Shown: positions 42,139 through 46,504 of the stretch, piece after piece
Layout of the letters: each line of letters starts with the position of its first letter
Position numbering within the stretch: the stretch's first letter is position 1
Source: Rhodocyclaceae bacterium
GTDB lineage: Bacteria; Pseudomonadota; Gammaproteobacteria; Burkholderiales; Rhodocyclaceae
Assembly: GCA_003963315.1 (NCBI GenBank)
Contig: RXJP01000058.1
Span: 11,610-58,113, forward strand
Reading direction: 5' to 3'
Length of the DNA: 46,504 nt
Program-made: the position numbers and the translations under genes
Notes under the pieces: model-generated
Seen by the model: only the letters and a program-made list of their open reading frames with translations
Told to the model about the DNA's origin: nothing
The model's database searches: none

Positions 42139-44112
42139 ATGACCCAACCCGCCACCGCCATCCTTCCCGCCCGGCCCGAATTCAATGAGCAAGGGGTGCC
42201 CATGTCGCCTTTCTTCGGCGATGTGTACCACGCCACCGATGGCGGCTTGGGACAGGCGCGCCATGTGTTCCTGGGGGGCAACGGCCTGCCGCAGCGTTGG
42301 CGGGAAAGGGAAAGCTTCGTCATCCTGGAAACCGGCTTCGGCCTCGGTCTCAATTTCCTCGCCACCTGGCAGGCTTGGCGTGAGGACCCGCAACGCTGTC
42401 GCCGCCTGCACTTCGTCTCGGCGGAAAAGCATCCCTTCCAGGCCGCCGACCTGGCCCAGTTGCACCAGCGCTGGCCGGAACTGGCCGAACGTTCCGCCGA
42501 GCTGCTGCGCAACTGGCCGCCCCTGACACCGGGCTGCCACCGCATCCTGCTCAATGAGGGCCGGGTCACCTTGACCCTCTACTTCGGCGACCTGCTCAAA
42601 CTGGCGCCCAAGATTGCCGTCCAGGCCGACGCCCTCTATCTGGACGGTTTCGCCCCCGCCAAGAACCCGGAACTCTGGACGCCGGGCCTGCTGCGCACCC
42701 TCACCCGCCACTGCGCCCCCCGGGCCACCCTGGCCACCTGGTGTCTGGCCGCCAACGTACAGCGGGCCTTGAGCCACCATGGCTGGGCACTGGAAAAACC
42801 GCCCGGCTTCGGCCGACGGCGGGAAATGCTGACCGGACACCTTCCCGCGGAACGACGCCACACGATGCCCCGCAGAGGGGGCGCGGCATCCCTGGCCCCG
42901 TCGTCTTCCGTCATCGTCATCGGCGCCGGCATCGCCGGCTGCGCCGCGGCGGAACGCCTGGCGGCCCGGGGATGGCAGGTGCAGGTGCTGGAAAGCCACC
43001 CCGCCGCCGCCATGGCCACCTCGGGCAACCCGGTGGGCCTCATGCATCCCGCCCTGGCCAAGGACGACAACTTCATGGCCCGCATCACCCGGGCCTGCAC
43101 CCTCTACGCCACACGCCTGCTGCGCACCCTGGAGACGGAGGAAACGGGCCTGCTCTGGTCCCCAAGGGGGCTGCTGCAACTGGCCCGGGACCACAGCCAG
43201 GAAGAGGACCAGCGCCACACGGTGGAGTCCCTGGGCTTCCCCGCCGACTATGTGCGCTACGTGGATGCCGCCGAAGCCGGCGCCCTGGCCGGCGCAACCC
43301 TGGCCACCGGCGGCTGGTATTTCCCGGACGGCGGTTGGCTCTCGCCCCCCACCTTGTGCCAGGCCTTGCTGGCCCGCTGGCCGGCGCAGCTCACCGCCCG
43401 CTACAACTGCGCCGTAGCCTCGTTGCGCCGCCAAGGGGACCAATGGCAGGCCCTGGACGCCGATGGCGCGGTCATCGCCGAAGCGCCCACTATCGTGTTC
43501 GCCAGCGCCTTCGATACCATGCTGTTCATGCCCGGCCTACCCCTGGCCCGCATCCGGGGCCAGATCAGCCTGCTCGACGCCGGCACCCTGCCCGATCTCA
43601 AGCTGCCCCTGTGCGGCAACGGCTACCTCACGCCGGCGGTGGCGGGCCGGCATTGCTTCGGCGCCACCTACGATTTCGACCAGGACGATCCGCTCCCTCG
43701 GGCCGACAGCCATCTGGCCAATCTCGACCATCTCAAGGCGCTGCTGCCCGGGGTGGATACGACAGCCTTCGATCCCGGACGCATGGCGGGGCGGGTAGGC
43801 TTCCGTACCGCCACCATAGACCGCCTGCCCATGGTCGGCCCCCTGCCGGACGAGGGCGCCTTCCTGGCCGACCCCTTGCGCCGGGAAGCCCAACTGCTCG
43901 AGGTACCCCGCCACCCGGGCCTGCACTGCCTGGTGGGTCTGGGTTCCCGCGGCATGGTCTGGGCGCCCCTGGCCGCTGAGCTGCTGGCTTCCCGCCTGGC
44001 CGGCGAGCCCCTGCCCCTGGAGCGGGACCTGGCGGATGCCCTGGACCCCGCCCGCTTCCTGCTGCGGGCGCAACGCAGGGCCACTCCCGTTCCTGTTGAA
44101 ACATACGAATGA
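42139..44112 (+). CDS. mnmC: Bifunctional tRNA wobble-uridine modification protein MnmC
   Basis: This 657-residue fusion completes mnm5s2U at position 34 of tRNAs for Lys, Glu and others. The C-terminal oxidoreductase removes the carboxymethyl group from cmnm5s2U, and the N-terminal methyltransferase then methylates the nm5s2U. The N-terminal domain (about 1-240) shows FFGDVYHATDGGLGQARHVF, LETGFGLGLNFLATW for S-adenosylmethionine binding, and LYLDGFAPAKNPELW with the catalytic DxFxPxxNP motif. The FAD domain begins VIVIGAGIAGCAAAERLAARG near residue 258 and ends CLVGLGSRGMVWAPLAAELLAS. Start ATG 42139; the ribosome binding site is weak. It sits between the lysS terminator and the glycine-zipper gene, near two aminoacyl-tRNA synthetase genes. 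Confidence 0.95.
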   Translation: MTQPATAILPARPEFNEQGVPMSPFFGDVYHATDGGLGQARHVFLGGNGLPQRWRERESFVILETGFGLGLNFLATWQAWREDPQRCRRLHFVSAEKHPFQAADLAQLHQRWPELAERSAELLRNWPPLTPGCHRILLNEGRVTLTLYFGDLLKLAPKIAVQADALYLDGFAPAKNPELWTPGLLRTLTRHCAPRATLATWCLAANVQRALSHHGWALEKPPGFGRRREMLTGHLPAERRHTMPRRGGAASLAPSSSVIVIGAGIAGCAAAERLAARGWQVQVLESHPAAAMATSGNPVGLMHPALAKDDNFMARITRACTLYATRLLRTLETEETGLLWSPRGLLQLARDHSQEEDQRHTVESLGFPADYVRYVDAAEAGALAGATLATGGWYFPDGGWLSPPTLCQALLARWPAQLTARYNCAVASLRRQGDQWQALDADGAVIAEAPTIVFASAFDTMLFMPGLPLARIRGQISLLDAGTLPDLKLPLCGNGYLTPAVAGRHCFGATYDFDQDDPLPRADSHLANLDHLKALLPGVDTTAFDPGRMAGRVGFRTATIDRLPMVGPLPDEGAFLADPLRREAQLLEVPRHPGLHCLVGLGSRGMVWAPLAAELLASRLAGEPLPLERDLADALDPARFLLRAQRRATPVPVETYE

Positions 44113-44203
44113 ATTCCAGCGGTTTGTAACGGTCTGTTGCCGCCGTCCTCCCTGGGAGGCATGAGGCGTTAATGTGCTCATGACTCACCCGAGGAGAAAC
44201 GTC

Positions 44204-44911
44204 ATGAGCGACACCCTAAGCACCAACCCCGCACCCCGCCACGGCTTGCATCCCATGCTCTGGGTCGCCGCCAGCGCCGTCACCGTTTTTGCGCTGGCCG
44301 GCACGGCCTACGTCACCGGCTTGCTGCCCCGCCATGAAACGCCTGCCGTCCCGCCCACGGCCTCAACCGCGCCAGTGGTCACGCCGCAAGCCACCGTCAT
44401 CGCGCCCGCAGCAATCGCCCCGGCAGCCCCCCAGGCGGCCGCTACACCGGCCAAACCGGCAGTGAAAACCGTGGTGCGATCCAATGAACGCAGCTATTCC
44501 TCCCGCCCCCGCAACCGGGACGAGGAAACGGTGCGCAGCGCCGACAACGGCCAGACCTACAGTTCAAGGCCCGCCGTCTGCTATGACTGCGGCACCATCG
44601 AGTCCGTCCGCTCCGTGGTCAAGGAAGGCGACGGTTCCGGCCTTGGCGCCGTGGCCGGCGGCGTGGTGGGCGGCGCCCTCGGCAATGGCGTCGGCCAGGG
44701 TACCGGCCGCGATATCGCCACCATCGCCGGTGTGATCGGCGGTGCGGTGCTGGGCAACAAGATCGAGAAGAACCAACGCCAGACCGTGAGCTACCAGACC
44801 ACGGTGCGCTTCGAAGACGGCACCAGCCGCACCTTCGTCAGCGACCACGAAACCGGGTGGCAGGCTGGCGACCGGGTCAAGGTCATCAACGGCCAGATCG
44901 TGCCGCGTTAA
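44204..44911 (+). CDS. Glycine zipper 2TM-domain protein (second paralogue)
   Basis: This 235-residue protein has one N-terminal membrane helix (MLWVAASAVTVFALAGTAYV), an Ala/Pro-rich linker (about residues 50-95), then a CYDCG motif and a glycine zipper (GAVAGGVVGGALGNGVGQG; TIAGVIGGAVLGNKIEK). A C-terminal beta domain follows (TTVRFEDGTSRTFVSDHETG), ending IVPR. The last 110 residues align throughout with the protein at 36102-36662, including an identical GQGTGRDIATIAG. The linker may span the periplasm. The start was set at MSDTLSTN (GAGGAGAAACGTC before it), since ATG 44174 lacks a ribosome binding site. Function unknown. Confidence 0.8.
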   Translation: MSDTLSTNPAPRHGLHPMLWVAASAVTVFALAGTAYVTGLLPRHETPAVPPTASTAPVVTPQATVIAPAAIAPAAPQAAATPAKPAVKTVVRSNERSYSSRPRNRDEETVRSADNGQTYSSRPAVCYDCGTIESVRSVVKEGDGSGLGAVAGGVVGGALGNGVGQGTGRDIATIAGVIGGAVLGNKIEKNQRQTVSYQTTVRFEDGTSRTFVSDHETGWQAGDRVKVINGQIVPR

Positions 44912-44920
44912 TCTTCCCGC

Positions 44921-44960
44921 CAACAAAAAGGCCACGGCGATTGCCGTGGCCTTTTTGTTG
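44921..44960. terminator. Bidirectional terminator between convergent genes
   Basis: CAACAAAAAGGCCACGGC (44921-44938) and GCCGTGGCCTTTTTGTTG (44943-44960) form a perfect 18-bp stem with a GATT loop. A and T tracts on either side let it end both the glycine-zipper transcript and gltX. Confidence 0.9.
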
Positions 44961-44971
44961 GTACTGCCGTA

Positions 44972-46363
44972 TCAAAGGAAGCGATTCAGCCGGGCCAACA
45001 CCGACTCGCGCCCCATAACCTCGAGTACCGCATCGATGGCCGGCGACTGGGGCAGCCCCAGCACCGCCACCCTCAGAGGAATGGCCACGGCGGGCATTTT
45101 CACGCCTAGGGCGGCACAGGTTTCCTTGATACAGGCGCTCAGTGCGGCTTTCTCCCAGCTTACGGCCACCAAACGGTCGCGCAAGTCGCGCAAGGCGCTG
45201 AGGCCCGTTTCGGTGAAATGAGTGGCTTTCATCTCATCAGTGGGGTGCAGTTCCACCAGCACCGGCTCCACCGCATCGGCCAGTTCGTTGAGGTTCACCG
45301 CCCGCTCCTTGTAGAGGGCCACCACGTTCTGCAGATGGGCGTCGTTGCTCACGGTCACGCCCCGCTTGGCGAGGCGCTTGGCGACCTCGTCGGCCAGATA
45401 GACCGCATCCGCCGTCTTGAGGTATTGCTGGTTGAGCCAGTTGAGTTTCTCGGTGTTGAACTGGGCAGCGGAGGATGTGATGTGGTCCAGGTCGAACCAT
45501 TCCACGAACTGCTCGCGGCTGAACATCTCGTCGTCGCCATGGCTCCAACCAAGGCGGGCCAGATAGTTGACGATGGCGTCGCGCAGGTAGCCGGCATCGT
45601 CGTAGTCCGTCACCGCCACAGCGTTGCGGCGCTTGGACAGTTTCTGGCCATCGTCGCCCAGGATCATGGAAAGATGCCCGTACACCGGCAGGGGCGCGCC
45701 CAGGGCCTTGAGGATGTTGATCTGGCGGGGCGTGTTGTTCACGTGGTCGTCGCCGCGGATGACGTGGGTGATGCCCATGTCCCAGTCGTCCACCACCACG
45801 CAGAAGTTGTAGGTGGGCGTGCCATCGGGGCGGGCGATGATGAGGTCGTCCAACTCGCTGTTGGCGAACTCGATCCGTCCCTTGACCGCATCATCCCAGG
45901 CCACCGCGCCGTCCGTCGGGTTCTTGAAGCGCACCACCGGCTCGATGCCGGTCGGCACCGGGGGCAGGGTTTTGCCCGGCTCGGGACGCCAGCGGCCATC
46001 GTAACGGGGCTTTTCCTTGCGCGCTTCCTGCTCGGCGCGCAGGGCGTCCAGTTCTTCGCGGGAGGTATAGCAGTAGTAGGCGGTACCGGCTGCCAGCATC
46101 TGTGCGATCACCGCCTTGTAACGATCCATGCGCTGCATCTGGTAGAACGGGCCTTCGTCGTGTTCCAGGCCCAGCCATTTCATGCCGTCCAGAATCGCCT
46201 GCACCGCCTCCGGGGTGGAACGGGCCACATCGGTATCTTCGATACGCAGGATGAACTGACCGCCATGGCGACGGGCATAGGCCCAGGAAAACAGCGCGGT
46301 ACGGGCGCCGCCGATGTGCAGATAGCCGGTGGGGCTGGGGGCAAAACGGGTACGGACGGTCAT
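44972..46363 (-). CDS. gltX: Glutamyl-tRNA synthetase
   Basis: This 463-residue class I enzyme charges tRNA-Glu. The HIGH motif is [17 protein letters not shown] (residues 10-26), and the KMSKS motif is [27 protein letters not shown] is the family block before it. The stretch [19 protein letters not shown], where many GluRS have a zinc-binding Cys cluster, holds a single Cys here, so the metal site is probably absent. The C-terminal anticodon-binding domain is present and ends in ARLNRFL. ATG at 46363. The gene is divergent from a tRNA-Val gene and ends at the bidirectional terminator. Confidence 0.96.
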   Translation of the reverse strand: MTVRTRFAPSPTGYLHIGGARTALFSWAYARRHGGQFILRIEDTDVARSTPEAVQAILDGMKWLGLEHDEGPFYQMQRMDRYKAVIAQMLAAGTAYYCYTSREELDALRAEQEARKEKPRYDGRWRPEPGKTLPPVPTGIEPVVRFKNPTDGAVAWDDAVKGRIEFANSELDDLIIARPDGTPTYNFCVVVDDWDMGITHVIRGDDHVNNTPRQINILKALGAPLPVYGHLSMILGDDGQKLSKRRNAVAVTDYDDAGYLRDAIVNYLARLGWSHGDDEMFSREQFVEWFDLDHITSSAAQFNTEKLNWLNQQYLKTADAVYLADEVAKRLAKRGVTVSNDAHLQNVVALYKERAVNLNELADAVEPVLVELHPTDEMKATHFTETGLSALRDLRDRLVAVSWEKAALSACIKETCAALGVKMPAVAIPLRVAVLGLPQSPAIDAVLEVMGRESVLARLNRFL

Positions 46364-46413
46364 GGCTGCGGGGTTACCGAATCGGGAAAGGCAGGAATTT
46401 TACCCGCGTTTAA

Positions 46414-46442
46414 TTGACCCCCCAGCCCCTTTGTGATTAAAT
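46414..46442 (+). promoter_or_regulatory. Promoter of the tRNA-Val gene
   Basis: TTGACC (46414-46419) and TTAAAT (46437-46442) are 17 bases apart, a good sigma-70 pair. The predicted start lies near 46449, 12 bases before the tRNA. Confidence 0.7.
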
Positions 46443-46460
46443 GCGCGCCTCTTCGCAAAG

Positions 46461-46504
46461 GGGTGGTTAGCTCAGCGGTAGAGCACTGCCTTCACACGGC
46501 AGGG
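46461..46504 (+). tRNA. tRNA-Val (anticodon CAC), 5' part, cut by window end
   Basis: GGGTGGT starts the acceptor arm, then TAGCTCAG gives T8, A9 and the D-arm, closed by GAGC. The anticodon stem CTGCC/GGCAG holds the loop TTCACAC, so the anticodon is CAC (valine, GTG codons). The 3' part with the T-arm lies outside the window. Confidence 0.95.

Noticed and set aside
40527-43443. Long minus-strand frames opposite lysS and mnmC
   Set aside because: Both are reverse-complement shadows of strongly supported genes, with repetitive Gly/His/Gln-rich translations.

Overview
This GC-rich window reads as a chromosomal segment of a respiratory betaproteobacterium, most like the Rhodocyclales. The signs are the caa3-type oxidase operon order (coxB, coxA, small assembly gene, ctaG, coxC, SURF1), the MnmC, PrfC and LysS sequences, the DUF1415 and DUF2909 genes, and a mostly housekeeping gene set with few mobile traces. 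This assignment is inference from protein character; no rRNA is present. There are no prophage genes, insertion sequences or CRISPR arrays. Two short inverted-repeat elements sit in the liv operon.

Layout. 1-3876: the 5' end of an unrecognised gene (minus strand), a nucleoside-recognition (Gate) membrane protein, a DHA2-type MFS exporter, and an overlapping cidA/lrgB-like pair. 3877-6106: an orphan GSU2403-type nucleotidyltransferase-fold gene, a Yip1-family membrane protein, and a structured leader ending in a terminator-like hairpin just before the next gene. 6107-9472: an acetylornithine-type aminotransferase and a PAS-PAS-GGDEF-EAL protein. 9707-15530: prfB with its programmed +1 frameshift, then a complete branched-chain amino-acid ABC transporter (livK, livH, livM, livG, livF). 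15831-23735: the aa3 cytochrome c oxidase locus with its copper and heme A assembly genes. An opposite-strand DUF2909 gene and a thioredoxin-fold-like CxxxC protein lie inside it.

24018-30708 is the most distinctive part. It encodes an outer-membrane protein of the phenol-degradation MetA family, a Tat-exported gluconate-dehydrogenase subunit-3-like protein, a GMC flavoprotein oxidoreductase, a XylC-type aromatic aldehyde dehydrogenase, a terminator, and an AcoR-type sigma-54 activator. A GG-N10-GC sigma-54 promoter precedes the first gene. Together they look like an inducible route that takes up a hydrophobic alcohol and oxidises it to an acid. 32232-36096 holds a second catabolic module: a NahR-like LysR regulator divergent from an aryl-acid ligase and a flavin monooxygenase resembling salicylyl-CoA 5-hydroxylase. 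This suggests salicylate breakdown through CoA thioesters, and it may receive acids made by the first module.

36102-46504: two paralogous glycine-zipper proteins, an HD-GYP protein, DUF1415, prfC, lysS, mnmC, gltX and the start of a tRNA-Val(CAC) gene cut by the window edge. Three c-di-GMP proteins (GGDEF-EAL, GGDEF and HD-GYP) are spread over 30 kb.
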